From NCBI RefSeq assembly GCF_000829455.1, contig NZ_JXAK01000055.1, positions 1 to 46,712 of the forward strand: a stretch of DNA of 46,712 nucleotides. Direction: 5' to 3'. The position numbers and the translations under genes are program-made. The notes below the pieces were generated by a model, which worked only from the letters and a program-made list of their open reading frames with translations, was not told where the DNA came from and ran no database searches. The number at the start of each line of letters is the position of its first letter. The first letter of the stretch is position 1. Positions 1 through 7,671 of the stretch are shown here, piece after piece. Source of the DNA: Gordoniibacillus kamchatkensis (GTDB lineage: Bacteria; Bacillota; Bacilli; Paenibacillales; NBRC-103111).

Positions 1-579
1 GCGGGAGGCGCCGCGGCCGGAAGTGCTGGCGCAGCGGCCGCGGCGCTGCTCGCCGAGCAGCTCGGCGTGCCGGTACGCGCTGCCGCGGGCCCGATGGGGC
101 ACGGCCCGGGCGGGCTGCGGCGCTCGTACCGCGAAGCCGCCGCGCGGCTCGGCGTGAGCCTCGGCGCCGCAGGCAGCGCTGAGCCCCCGCCGGAGCGGCC
201 GGCGGGAGACGCGCGCGGCGAAGGCGGCGGCGGCGAACAGGCGCCGCAGGCGCTCGGCGCGATCGAGCGCGCGCGGTTGTGGATCGCGGCGCGGTATCGC
301 GAGGAGCTGTCGATGGAGCAGGCGGCGGAGCACGTGAACCTCAGTCCGTTTTACTTCAGCAAGCTGTTCAAGCAGCACGTCGGGGAGACGTTCATCGACT
401 ATGTGACGCGGCTGCGCATCGACAGGGCGAAGGAGCTCATCGCGCGGGCAGGTGTTGAGCTGAGCTTGAAGGAAGTGTGCTTCGAGGTCGGCTACCATGA
501 CCCGAACTATTTCAGTCGGGTGTTCAAAAAAGTGACGGGCATGTCGCCGACGGAATACCGGGCGTTTGTACAGCGATAG
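1..579 (+). CDS. AraC-type response regulator, C-terminal part (5' truncated by window)
   Basis: The frame is open from base 1, so the gene begins outside the window; 193 codons including the stop are visible. The C-terminal ~100 residues form an AraC-type double helix-turn-helix: the first HTH contains SMEQAAEHVNLSPFYFSKLF and the second ends with the family signature VCFEVGYHDPNYFSRVFKK followed by TGMSPTEYR. Upstream, GPGGLRRSYREAAARLG resembles the segment just before the HTH in long YesN-type regulators (LRxSYxEA). An Ala/Pro/Gly-rich stretch (about codons 57-83) links the two parts and is probably a flexible insert. The likely role is transcription activation of a transport or sugar-utilisation gene under control of a YesM-type kinase. 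The receiver domain is not visible, so the response-regulator assignment is inferred. A terminator follows at once. Confidence 0.8.
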   Translation, partial: AGGAAAGSAGAAAAALLAEQLGVPVRAAAGPMGHGPGGLRRSYREAAARLGVSLGAAGSAEPPPERPAGDARGEGGGGEQAPQALGAIERARLWIAARYREELSMEQAAEHVNLSPFYFSKLFKQHVGETFIDYVTRLRIDRAKELIARAGVELSLKEVCFEVGYHDPNYFSRVFKKVTGMSPTEYRAFVQR

Positions 580-583
580 CGCG

Positions 584-624
584 AAAAAAGCCTTCGCGGC
601 GTGTGTGGCCGCGAAGGCTTTTTG
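584..624 (+). terminator. Rho-independent terminator, probably bidirectional
   Basis: A perfect 12-bp stem (589-600 with 608-619) with loop GTGTGTG is followed by T residues and preceded by a run of A residues. It can therefore end the AraC-type gene on the plus strand and the convergent SH3-like gene on the minus strand. Confidence 0.9.
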
Positions 625-727
625 CTGCATCGGAAAGTATAAGCTGCGCATATACTAGGCCGATTCCGTGCAAGAAACGGGGGCCGTCGGGAAGCGGACG
701 TCCTTGGCCGGTTCTTCTTACTGCCGG

Positions 728-2737
728 TTATTCCGCCGACACCGAAATCGTCTGCTTCCAGACGATGCGCTCGCCGACGCGCAGCACGAGGTCCACTTGA
801 TGCGTGCCGCGAGAAAGCTCGCGCGAGGCGGTCAACCGGAACAGCGAGGGCATGGCGTCAGGGCCCCGGTCGGTACCGGAGAATACCGGCTCTTCTTTGG
901 CAACGAGGCTATCGCCGCCGTGATCGCCGTTCTCCTCAAGAGATAACAAGACCGGCATTCGTCCGCCGCTGCGTTCGGCGGGGCTGATTTGGTCGTACAA
1001 GAACGCCTGGACTTCCAGCCGCCCGTTCTTGACGGCGGCCGGCAGCTTGCCCGGCTCGACTTTGTAATCTTTCGCATACAGGCCGTAGAGGCTGCTGCTC
1101 GATACCGTTTGCGTAAGCCCGAACAACGCGCGCGCGTCGCTCAAATTCAAATACCAGCCGGCTTCGGTCCGGCGCGGATGTTCCGTTAGCGTGACCGATT
1201 TTTGCACCGTCCCGTGCCAATAAATGATAGCGTTTTTGAACCCGTTCTCGAGCATGAACGCATAGTCGCCTTGACGGAACATGACCGCATCGGCATACGA
1301 TACGGTTTCTGTCTTGAACTGCAGCTGCTTGGCCAGCTTCAAAGCTTCCAAATAGTCCGTGCCGTTCTCCGTATAGCCGATTTTCTCCTCGTTGTACAGC
1401 CGGAGCTCGTCTCCGCCGGATCGCACGATCCCTGCCCCGTTCGGGGCGTTCATGGAAATTTGCAGCGCCGTGCCAGCGGCCACGTCTTCGTCCCACAACC
1501 GATCCTGAGACGGGCTCCATAGCTGAATCCATCCCGAACGGCCGTCTGCGGAGACTTTTAGCCATTTGGAGCCGTACGGATCGTCCCAAACTGCCGTCGC
1601 CTCCACCGCTTGCTGCCTCAGCAGGAGCGTCGACGTATCGAACGGCACCCCCGGATAACGCATCAGCTCGTGCTGTTCTTTCAGCTCCGCTCGCCAATGA
1701 ACCGCTTCCGCGGAGGCCGGTTCGCCGTACAACGGATTTACCCAGCCTGTACCTTTCGATGTCCGTACATGGTACCAAGCTGACCCGTTCCAAAGCGGAT
1801 TAACCCATCTGCCTCCCCAAACCGTCACGGTCACTTTCTCGAATGCCGTCACCTTTTCCCCGTGCAGCAGGGCAAGCTCCGTGAACGGGCGTTGCCAAAT
1901 ATCGTCGATAAGCGGCGTCTCCGCCGATAACGTCAGCGTCTCATTCGTATCGAGCACGGGAATGCCTACGCTCTCTGCCCACGCGGGCCCGCTATCCGTC
2001 TGCACTTGTACGCCGGCGTAGACGGTCGTAAACTCGGCCACTATCGTATAATCGCCTTTGAGGAGCTTCCTGGCGGCAGGATCGTTATCCGGCGGCATCG
2101 CCTTCCCTAACGCGCTGCCGAGATCGGTGAAGGCTTCATACCCCTCAAAGTGGGCTTTGCGCGGCGCCATTTTCTGAACCGTGCCGATCCGATCTACCGG
2201 AATATGCGCCCACAAATCGCCGAGCCACGTCGTATGCACTTGAATCCACGCTTTGCTGCCGGGATCGTTCGTGTAAAACCATTGCTTCTCCGCAGCTGTG
2301 ACCTGCACCTCCTGCGGGGACAGCGAAGCAACCGGACCGCCGCGCTCGCTTCGGCTTTTGTACAGCGGCGTCTCCTCCAAAAGCGTAATCCGCTCCGGCG
2401 GGTCGATATCGATCTCCCACGGCTTCGGGCGAATCCACCGCGGGCCGAACTGCGTCTCGATCTGCCAGGTGGCGAAGCCGCGCGACCAGGAACCTTGCGT
2501 GCTTAGCACCTTCACGGTCTGCGGAGCAAAAACGCCCTCCGGTTTGTTGTCGGGATCGTCTGCATTTGCGTAATAGGGGGTATCGGCCAGCAGCTCGATC
2601 GTGCCCGGGATGCGCAGCCCATCCGGCGCGTCAGTTGCATAAATAGAAGTGCTCGCTTGCGTCTTCGCCGCATAAGCGCCGAAGCTAAGCGCCGATAGGA
2701 CCAGCGCGGCGGCGAGCAGCATCGTTTTCCTTGCCAT
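728..2737 (-). CDS. Exported SH3/GW-like repeat protein, function unknown
   Basis: About 669 residues. The N-terminus is a signal peptide (Met-Ala-Arg-Lys, then a hydrophobic core ending near GAYAAKTQA). The first ~430 residues hold repeated SH3-like/GW-type modules, recognisable by pairs such as TWQIETQFGPRWIRP, QWFYTNDPGSKAWIQVH, AWYHVRTSKGTGWVNPLYG and KWLKVSADGRSGWIQLW, about five copies. The C-terminal ~220 residues look like a separate beta-rich domain that I do not recognise. SH3/GW modules usually bind cell-wall polymers or peptidoglycan, so a surface or wall-associated role is inferred. ATG at 2737 is preferred to the TTG at 2743 because GGGGAAG lies 9 bases upstream of the ATG but only 3 from the TTG. 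The gene is transcribed away from the first c-di-GMP riboswitch and ends at the bidirectional terminator. Confidence 0.75.
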   Translation of the reverse strand: MARKTMLLAAALVLSALSFGAYAAKTQASTSIYATDAPDGLRIPGTIELLADTPYYANADDPDNKPEGVFAPQTVKVLSTQGSWSRGFATWQIETQFGPRWIRPKPWEIDIDPPERITLLEETPLYKSRSERGGPVASLSPQEVQVTAAEKQWFYTNDPGSKAWIQVHTTWLGDLWAHIPVDRIGTVQKMAPRKAHFEGYEAFTDLGSALGKAMPPDNDPAARKLLKGDYTIVAEFTTVYAGVQVQTDSGPAWAESVGIPVLDTNETLTLSAETPLIDDIWQRPFTELALLHGEKVTAFEKVTVTVWGGRWVNPLWNGSAWYHVRTSKGTGWVNPLYGEPASAEAVHWRAELKEQHELMRYPGVPFDTSTLLLRQQAVEATAVWDDPYGSKWLKVSADGRSGWIQLWSPSQDRLWDEDVAAGTALQISMNAPNGAGIVRSGGDELRLYNEEKIGYTENGTDYLEALKLAKQLQFKTETVSYADAVMFRQGDYAFMLENGFKNAIIYWHGTVQKSVTLTEHPRRTEAGWYLNLSDARALFGLTQTVSSSSLYGLYAKDYKVEPGKLPAAVKNGRLEVQAFLYDQISPAERSGGRMPVLLSLEENGDHGGDSLVAKEEPVFSGTDRGPDAMPSLFRLTASRELSRGTHQVDLVLRVGERIVWKQTISVSAE

Positions 2738-2901
2738 GAGCAATCACTTCCCCGTCGCACAATTTTTACCACCTATTAGACGTAGCCGCCGGGCAAAAGT
2801 TGCTGCGGAAAAGAGGCATAGGGAGAAGGTCATAGGGGCGTCGCTTGATCATCGAATCGTGAGTTTTTTGTCGAAAATCCGGCGAAATTCCAAAAAATAG
2901 G

Positions 2902-2930
2902 TTGAAACGTGTATAAATATGGATTAGGAT
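2902..2930 (+). promoter_or_regulatory. Promoter upstream of c-di-GMP riboswitch 1
   Basis: TTGAAA (2902-2907), a 17-base spacer and TAGGAT (2925-2930) fit a sigma-A type promoter. Nearly the same sequence recurs at 20973 ahead of riboswitch 3, including the spacer TGTATAAAT-TGGAT, so the element is conserved between the two leaders. Promoter activity is inferred. Confidence 0.55.
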
Positions 2931-2938
2931 TAAACAAG

Positions 2939-2958
2939 TGGATAGGAAGTCCTATCCA
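2939..2958 (+). repeat. Perfect 9-bp inverted repeat at predicted transcription start
   Basis: TGGATAGGA and its exact reverse complement are separated by 2 bases. The element begins about 9 bases after the predicted -10 box, so it could be an operator or a hairpin at the 5' end of the leader RNA. Riboswitches 2 and 3 have no counterpart. Confidence 0.6.
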
Positions 2959-2993
2959 TCCATAACGAAAGTCGCCAAGATCGCGAACAATCG

Positions 2994-3102
2994 AACAAAG
3001 GCAAACCCGTTCGAAAGACGGGGACGCAAAGCCACGGGTCTAAGACGCAAGCACTACGTTTGCGGGATGATAGCCGGGTTGCCTATTGAACGGGGTCTTT
3101 TT
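2994..3102 (+). ncRNA. c-di-GMP-I (GEMM) riboswitch 1
   Basis: The aptamer (about 2994-3083) carries the GEMM-I core: AACAAAGGCAAACC, a P2 hairpin capped by a GAAA loop, the invariant GACGCAAAGCC, a variable P3 arm and closing GGGTTGCC. By alignment with the Vc2 aptamer the G contacting the second guanine of c-di-GMP appears to be kept. Downstream, GAACGGG (3088-3094) is followed by GTCTTTTT and could pair with CCCGTTC (3006-3012) inside P2, giving a terminator that excludes the aptamer fold. The controlled gene is the membrane protein at 3248. Confidence 0.9.
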
Positions 3103-3247
3103 GTGTTGCCTGCACACCGGTTAACGCGGCCTGCCGCGGATGCCAGCTGCCGGAGTTGCCTGCTATGGTCGCCGGTAATGTTGCCGGTTCCCTGGTTATG
3201 TATGGTGCCAAGCCCCCCATTGATGCCGAATCGGAGGTAAAGCAAAC

Positions 3248-3892
3248 ATGAGTAAGCGGTTCTTGATCTGGTTGCCGTTCAATCTGCTGTACCCGCATCT
3301 ATTCGAACTTTTGCTGCTAATGCGCGGGTGGAGAAGCTTTCGGGAGCATCGCAGGCTGTTTTACAGAGTTACCTTTTATTATGTGCTGTTGAATGCGTCT
3401 TTGTTTTTTGTCCATGTGGCGGTTGTGACGAAATACGTTCCGAATCCCGCTCTGGCTTACCCCGTTCATGTAGCAGTGAGTATGGTGTCCAGCCTGATTT
3501 TCTGGCGTGCCGCGCTCCCGCTGTTTGTAAGGGAGAGAGGGAGAGTATTCCTTGAACGCAAACGAACAGGCACAATCGAAACGGTCGTTACCGTCACGCT
3601 GGTGCTGCTAGGGACTGTGGCGCTTGCCGGTTACGCCGCATTGCAAATCAAAATCAGCGGCGACATCAATCAGGCCATCGCCGCGCATGACGGCGCGGTT
3701 ATCCAGTCCGAAGCCGTTACGCCCGGCGAAAGCCCGTTTGGCCAGAGCGGCGGCAACGTTGTTTTCAGGGTTACTTACGCGAAAGCCGGACGGGAGTACG
3801 TCGCCTGGTACCGGCCGGAGGAATCCACGAACGAAACGTACGATAATGCGACCGGGGATGGTAGAGAGAAGTGGGTTTTTGAGGAGCGATAG
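3248..3892 (+). CDS. Small membrane protein under c-di-GMP riboswitch control, unknown function
   Basis: 214 residues with GGAGG upstream (ATCGGAGGTAAAGCAAAC then ATG). About four hydrophobic segments are visible: near residues 5-25, 38-60, 70-90 and 108-132 (VVTVTLVLLGTVALAGYAAL). A hydrophilic, probably extracytoplasmic, C-terminal domain of about 80 residues follows (QSEAVTPGESPFGQ, then FRVTYAKAGREYVAWYR), possibly an Ig-like or DUF3592-like fold. I recognise no family with confidence. It is the first gene after the GEMM riboswitch, so its expression should follow c-di-GMP level. It lies directly upstream of another membrane-anchored protein with a comparable layout, which suggests the two form a unit. 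Confidence 0.75.
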   Translation: MSKRFLIWLPFNLLYPHLFELLLLMRGWRSFREHRRLFYRVTFYYVLLNASLFFVHVAVVTKYVPNPALAYPVHVAVSMVSSLIFWRAALPLFVRERGRVFLERKRTGTIETVVTVTLVLLGTVALAGYAALQIKISGDINQAIAAHDGAVIQSEAVTPGESPFGQSGGNVVFRVTYAKAGREYVAWYRPEESTNETYDNATGDGREKWVFEER

Positions 3893-3929
3893 CTGAAAGA
3901 AAAAGTGCTTTGAAGGAGGCAGGGTACAA

Positions 3930-4478
3930 CTGAAAGGAACAATATTGTTACTAGGTGCCCCATTGATGGTAATACTTGCAATAATTGCGTTTATTGCTGG
4001 ACCTTGGATTTTCTTATATATAGGCATTCAATTAGAACCGAATCCCCCACGTCCCGAAATCACACATGGAGAATTTCCATTTCGTCTGGAGTATGACATT
4101 AACGGGGAGCGAAAGGTCATTCAAGATACTCTGATATGCGAATTTGACGGTTTTGGTGCGGATGAAGGCCGGGGAAAATATCGCAGATGGAAGGAAAGAT
4201 TAGCCAGCGGCAATGAAAGAGTAGCATTGGCAAAAGTCACTGACAAAATGGAAATATACTATAGTCCGGGAAGCGCAAAATACTATATGGATGATTTGAG
4301 CGACTCTGGAGAATACGAGCATTACTTCCCTGATGCTCTGTTTATTGAAAAAAGGGGTGGAATCACTACAACCGGCATAGTCCATGCAGATGAATTATAT
4401 GATAAATACCATATTAAATTGATAAGTTGGAACTATACCCCGCCAATCAAAAATAGTTTTCCGGCAACAAAAAAGTAA
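3930..4478 (+). CDS. AT-rich membrane-anchored protein, possible CTG start
   Basis: Up to 182 residues. A hydrophobic N-terminal helix (LLLGAPLMVILAIIAFIAGP and beyond) anchors an extracytoplasmic domain containing FPFRLEYDINGERKVIQD and KMEIYYSPGSAKYYMDD. The only good ribosome binding site, AAGGAGG at 3913-3919, lies 10 bases before an in-frame CTG (3930) but 25 before the first TTG (3945) and further from ATG 3966. I therefore place the start at CTG 3930 with low certainty. Base composition is clearly more AT-rich than the flanking genes, which suggests recent acquisition or relaxed constraint. No known domain is recognised. It starts 37 bases after the previous gene and ends at a strong terminator, so both are probably read from the riboswitch promoter. 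Confidence 0.65.
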   Translation: MKGTILLLGAPLMVILAIIAFIAGPWIFLYIGIQLEPNPPRPEITHGEFPFRLEYDINGERKVIQDTLICEFDGFGADEGRGKYRRWKERLASGNERVALAKVTDKMEIYYSPGSAKYYMDDLSDSGEYEHYFPDALFIEKRGGITTTGIVHADELYDKYHIKLISWNYTPPIKNSFPATKK

Positions 4479-4494
4479 GCGAAGATGAAGCTCA

Positions 4495-4533
4495 ACCACA
4501 AACGAGACTAACCTCTCGACTTGTGGTTTTTTT
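4495..4533 (+). terminator. Rho-independent terminator (family shared with 10249)
   Basis: ACCACAA-A-CGAGA pairs with TCTCG-AC-TTGTGGT around a CTAACC loop and is followed by seven T. The same stem and nearly the same loop recur at 10249-10288, after another riboswitch-controlled gene. Confidence 0.9.
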
Positions 4534-4673
4534 ATGCACGGCCTGCCGCGATATTACTGTATCTGCGATTATTCAATTTACTTTTTTATTCAAGGTTCGT
4601 TAAAGGTAGCGTGTTTATGATGGTAAATGTAAGGCAGCTGCTTACAATATAAAATTTTGGAGGTATCACGTAC

Positions 4674-5417
4674 ATGAAACGCCAGTTGTTATCGATGATG
4701 GAGGCAACAAAAAAGAAAGCGGGCGTTGCCCTTCTTTGCGGGGCGCTCCTCGCCACGCTAGGGACCGGAACGGCGCTCGCGGCAAACTCTATTGCTTCAG
4801 CGAAAACAGGCCTGCAGGTGAAAGTGGAAAACGGCGTCAGGCTCTATTCCACGGATGGCGGCAAAACCTGGAGCAAAAATCCGCCCGACGGCGTAACGGT
4901 CAGCGAACAAGACGGCAAAATCACCTTCTCGAACGGAACTCCGCCTAAAGATGGCGAAGGGAAGGGTACGCTGTTCAAAATGGAAAACGGAGTCGGAAGC
5001 TATTCCACGGACGGCGGCAAGACTTGGGGCGACAAGGCTCCCGACGGCGCACAAGACAAAGTAACAATAGGCGAAGATGGAAAAGTGACCCATAAGCAAG
5101 GTAATCCGTCCGAAGCTCCTAATGGAACAGGCTTGCATGCGAGAACAGAATTGGCGGTAAAAATCGAAAACGGCGTCAGGCTCTATTCCACGGATGGCGG
5201 CAAAACCTGGAGTCAAACTCCGCCCGATGGCTTAACGGTCGATGAACAAGACGGCAAAATCACCTTCTCGAACGGAACTCCGCCTAAAGGTGGCGAAGGG
5301 AAGGGGGTACTGTACAAAGTGGAAAACGGAGTGGAAAGCTACTCCACGGACGGCGGCAAGACCTGGAGCGCCAAGGCTCCCGACGGTGCGGAGGACAGCA
5401 CAACGATCGGGAACTAG
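4674..5417 (+). CDS. Exported Asp-box (BNR-like) repeat protein
   Basis: 247 residues; TTGGAGGT lies upstream of the ATG. A signal peptide occupies residues 1-36, with cleavage likely after GTALA. The mature part carries four copies of YSTDGGKTW, a typical Asp-box (S-x-D-x-G-x-x-W) as found on the blade turns of sialidases and other beta-propellers. They sit in two ~113-residue modules, each with two boxes followed by PPDG/APDG and a short beta-rich segment. Four boxes without a catalytic domain are too few for a known sialidase, so a small secreted or surface structural protein is more likely. The two modules are very similar at DNA level, pointing to recent tandem duplication. The gene lies between a terminator and a two-component system. 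Confidence 0.75.
   Translation: MKRQLLSMMEATKKKAGVALLCGALLATLGTGTALAANSIASAKTGLQVKVENGVRLYSTDGGKTWSKNPPDGVTVSEQDGKITFSNGTPPKDGEGKGTLFKMENGVGSYSTDGGKTWGDKAPDGAQDKVTIGEDGKVTHKQGNPSEAPNGTGLHARTELAVKIENGVRLYSTDGGKTWSQTPPDGLTVDEQDGKITFSNGTPPKGGEGKGVLYKVENGVESYSTDGGKTWSAKAPDGAEDSTTIGN
4827..5410 (+). repeat. Tandem duplication of a ~339-bp module inside the Asp-box gene
   Basis: The block starting GAAAACGGCGTCAGGCTC at 4827 recurs at 5166, an offset of 339 bases (113 codons), with long runs of identity including silent positions. The second copy runs to the end of the gene and is shorter. In-phase duplication has produced the four-box protein. Confidence 0.85.
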
Positions 5418-5459
5418 CCGGCATAGAACTTCAAATCTGCTTAGTCGAAAGAGTCAGGA

Positions 5460-5500
5460 AGCTTTCACGGCAAAGAGGCTGGCAACAGCTTCTTTGCCTT
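5460..5500 (+). ncRNA. Hairpin A, first of two related leader hairpins
   Basis: A 13-bp stem (5469-5481 with 5486-5498, one G-T pair) closes the four-base loop GCAA. There is no T tract, so it is not a typical terminator, although it follows the Asp-box gene. It resembles the hairpin at 5551 in sequence and layout (AGCTT-CAC, GGCTGGC, CAGCT). Confidence 0.6.
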
Positions 5501-5550
5501 GGGAACAATGATTCTAATTTTAAATTAAGATACAACCGCTATAATAAAAA

Positions 5551-5610
5551 AGCTTCCACAATAGAGGGGCTGGCGTCAGCTCCCTTGTTGCGGATGCGGG
5601 AAGGAAGCAT
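5551..5610 (+). promoter_or_regulatory. Hairpin B, possible ribosome-binding-site masking leader of the response regulator gene
   Basis: The inner stem pairs 5559-5572 with 5577-5590 around GCGT (one mismatch, several G-T pairs). An outer stem can form between GCTTCC (5552-5557) and GGAAGC (5603-5608), which overlaps the ribosome binding site GGGAAGGA of the response regulator at 5614. The structure could lower translation when folded. This is inferred from pairing only. Confidence 0.5.
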
Positions 5611-5613
5611 GAA

Positions 5614-6300
5614 ATGAGGGTTTTAATGGTGGAAGATGAAAAGTACATGGCGGAGGCCGTCGCTCAAGTCCTCAAAAAGAATAACTATAGCGCCGATCTG
5701 GAGCATAATGGCGAAGATGGGCTAAACTGCGGACTTTCCGGCATTTACGATGTCATCATTCTCGATATCATGCTTCCCAAAATGGACGGTATCAGCGTGC
5801 TGAAAGAATTGCGCCGAAACGGCATCGAGGCACCTGTCATTCTGTTAACGGCAAGAGGCGAAACGGAGGACAAGGTACGCGGTCTGGACAGCGGTGCCGA
5901 CGACTATTTAGCCAAACCGTTCCATACGGACGAGCTGCTAGCTCGTTTGCGCGCATTGGGGCGCAGAAAAACGGAATTGATCGCCGACGGCATCCTGAAA
6001 TATGGAAATATTGAGTTGAATCCGCATACGCTTATGCTTTGCTGCGGAAGCAAGGAAATCAAACTAACTTTGAAGGAATCCCAGTTGTTGGAACTCCTGA
6101 TCAAAAGAAACAGCATGATTATTTCGAAAGAAGCTATTATCGAAAAACTATGGGGTTACGATGCGGATGCCGAAGACAACCATGTAGAAATACATGTTTC
6201 CTTTTTACGAAAAAAATTAAGTCAACTGGAATCGGGCGTTTCCATTCGGACGATACGGGGCGCGGGCTATATTTTGAATACGGCCAATGAAAGGGAGTAG
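5614..6300 (+). CDS. OmpR/PhoB-family response regulator
   Basis: 228 residues, normal length for the family. The receiver domain (1-115) has acidic residues at D8 and E7, the phosphoacceptor D51 in VIILDIMLPKMDG, T79 in LLTARGE and K101 in LAKPFHTDELLARL. The C-terminal winged helix (about 128-225) ends with the expected VEIHVSFLRKKL and IRTIRGAGYIL. It binds DNA after phosphorylation by the histidine kinase encoded directly downstream, which starts one base after this stop codon, so the two are co-translated. The ATG is served by GGGAAGGA, which can be masked by the leader hairpin. Targets are unknown; the neighbouring Asp-box protein gene is an obvious candidate. Confidence 0.95.
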   Translation: MRVLMVEDEKYMAEAVAQVLKKNNYSADLEHNGEDGLNCGLSGIYDVIILDIMLPKMDGISVLKELRRNGIEAPVILLTARGETEDKVRGLDSGADDYLAKPFHTDELLARLRALGRRKTELIADGILKYGNIELNPHTLMLCCGSKEIKLTLKESQLLELLIKRNSMIISKEAIIEKLWGYDADAEDNHVEIHVSFLRKKLSQLESGVSIRTIRGAGYILNTANERE

Positions 6301-6301
6301 C

Positions 6302-7600
6302 ATGTTTACAAAGCTGCGCAACAAGTTCCTCATTCTCAATATGTCCATTACTTCGATGGTGATGATTGCTGCGTTTGCTATCATCTACTTCATTTCCTAT
6401 AGCAACATCCATTCGGATATCCGGAATAAATTGAGTTCAGGCCCCGTGACACAAGTCGCAATCGAAGGAAACGACTTGTCCGACGATGCGAAAAAGGGAG
6501 GGACCATGGCTGCGGTCCAACATGTGGAAATTGGCGGCCCTCCTTTATTTCATATCGAGGTAGACGCAAATGGCAAAATGGTAAACGTCGACTCTTTTAT
6601 CGATATGCCGCAAGAAACGTACACTAAAGCTGCAGAGATTGCCTGGAGCAATAAAAAGAACAATTCATCGATAACCATTGAGGGCAAGCAATGGCAATAT
6701 GCTATAGAGCGGGTGAGCAAATCTGTTGTTTTAGGTAACGGAAAACAACTGAATACCGTCGAAAGCAATTATCTGATTACATTTCTGGATGTTACAGAAG
6801 CCAACAAAACGCTGCTTCAACTGCTAACGACGTTGATTTTCGTGGGAGTCGGCATGCTTGCCGTCATATTTATCATTAGCCTGATCTTCGCCAACCGGGC
6901 GATTCGCCCCATAGCCGAAACGTGGGAAAAGCAGAAACAGTTTGTTGCCGATGCTTCCCACGAATTGAAAACGCCGCTATCCATCATAAACGCCAATTTT
7001 GACGTGCTTATGGCCAATCAGGAAGAAACCGTGCAAAGTCAATTGAAATGGCTTGGCTATATCAGAATCGGAACGGATCGAATGGCGAAGCTGATCAACG
7101 ACCTGTTAGCTTTGGCCAGGCTGGAGACTATACATGTTGAAGCGCCAAAAACGCCGTTCAATATGAGCGACGTCATTCGCGACGTGATGTTGTCGATGGA
7201 AGCCGCAGCGATGGAAAAAGGGATCAAGCTCACCTATTCGATTGAGCCCGATCTTTTGATAAAAAGCGATCCGGAAAAAGTCCAACAGGTGACCGCCATT
7301 TTGCTCGATAACGCCATCAAATATGCAAACGAACGCGGGCAAATTCATATTTCGCTGCTCAAATCAAAGCGCCATGCCGTATGTTCGATAAAAAATAGCG
7401 GCAAAGGTATACCGAAGCAAGATTTGCCGAAAGTGTTTGACCGATTTTATAGAGCGGACCCGTCCAGAACGCATGAAAACGGTAGCTATGGTTTAGGGCT
7501 GGCCATTGCAAAAACCATCATGGACGGGCTGGGCGGCGAGATTCAGGCAACAAGCGCGGAGAATGAATGGACGACGTTTACTTTTACACTAGGTCTGTAA
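6302..7600 (+). CDS. Membrane sensor histidine kinase
   Basis: 432 residues from ATG 6302, which has AAAGGGAG just upstream; an in-frame ATG at 6287 lacks a binding site. Topology: one transmembrane helix near residues 12-34, an extracytoplasmic sensor of ~140 residues without a recognised fold, and a second helix near 175-197. There is little room for a HAMP domain before the DHp helix FVADASHELKTPLS (phosphoacceptor H220). The ATPase domain has N-box LLDNAIKYA, G1 NSGKGI, F-box VFDRFYRAD and G2 YGLGLAIAK, so all catalytic motifs are present. It phosphorylates the OmpR-type regulator encoded just upstream. The pair is more AT-rich than the genes around it. The stimulus is unknown. Confidence 0.95.
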   Translation: MFTKLRNKFLILNMSITSMVMIAAFAIIYFISYSNIHSDIRNKLSSGPVTQVAIEGNDLSDDAKKGGTMAAVQHVEIGGPPLFHIEVDANGKMVNVDSFIDMPQETYTKAAEIAWSNKKNNSSITIEGKQWQYAIERVSKSVVLGNGKQLNTVESNYLITFLDVTEANKTLLQLLTTLIFVGVGMLAVIFIISLIFANRAIRPIAETWEKQKQFVADASHELKTPLSIINANFDVLMANQEETVQSQLKWLGYIRIGTDRMAKLINDLLALARLETIHVEAPKTPFNMSDVIRDVMLSMEAAAMEKGIKLTYSIEPDLLIKSDPEKVQQVTAILLDNAIKYANERGQIHISLLKSKRHAVCSIKNSGKGIPKQDLPKVFDRFYRADPSRTHENGSYGLGLAIAKTIMDGLGGEIQATSAENEWTTFTFTLGL

Positions 7601-7671
7601 TCCGGCAAATTTTGCTGGAGATGTTATCCTGCTATCGAATATAATTAAAATTGCATATTTCGACACAATGT

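Noticed and set aside
5469-5498. Hairpin A as a normal Rho-independent terminator for the Asp-box gene
   Set aside because: The stem is strong but no T tract follows; similarity to hairpin B suggests another role, so I left its function open.
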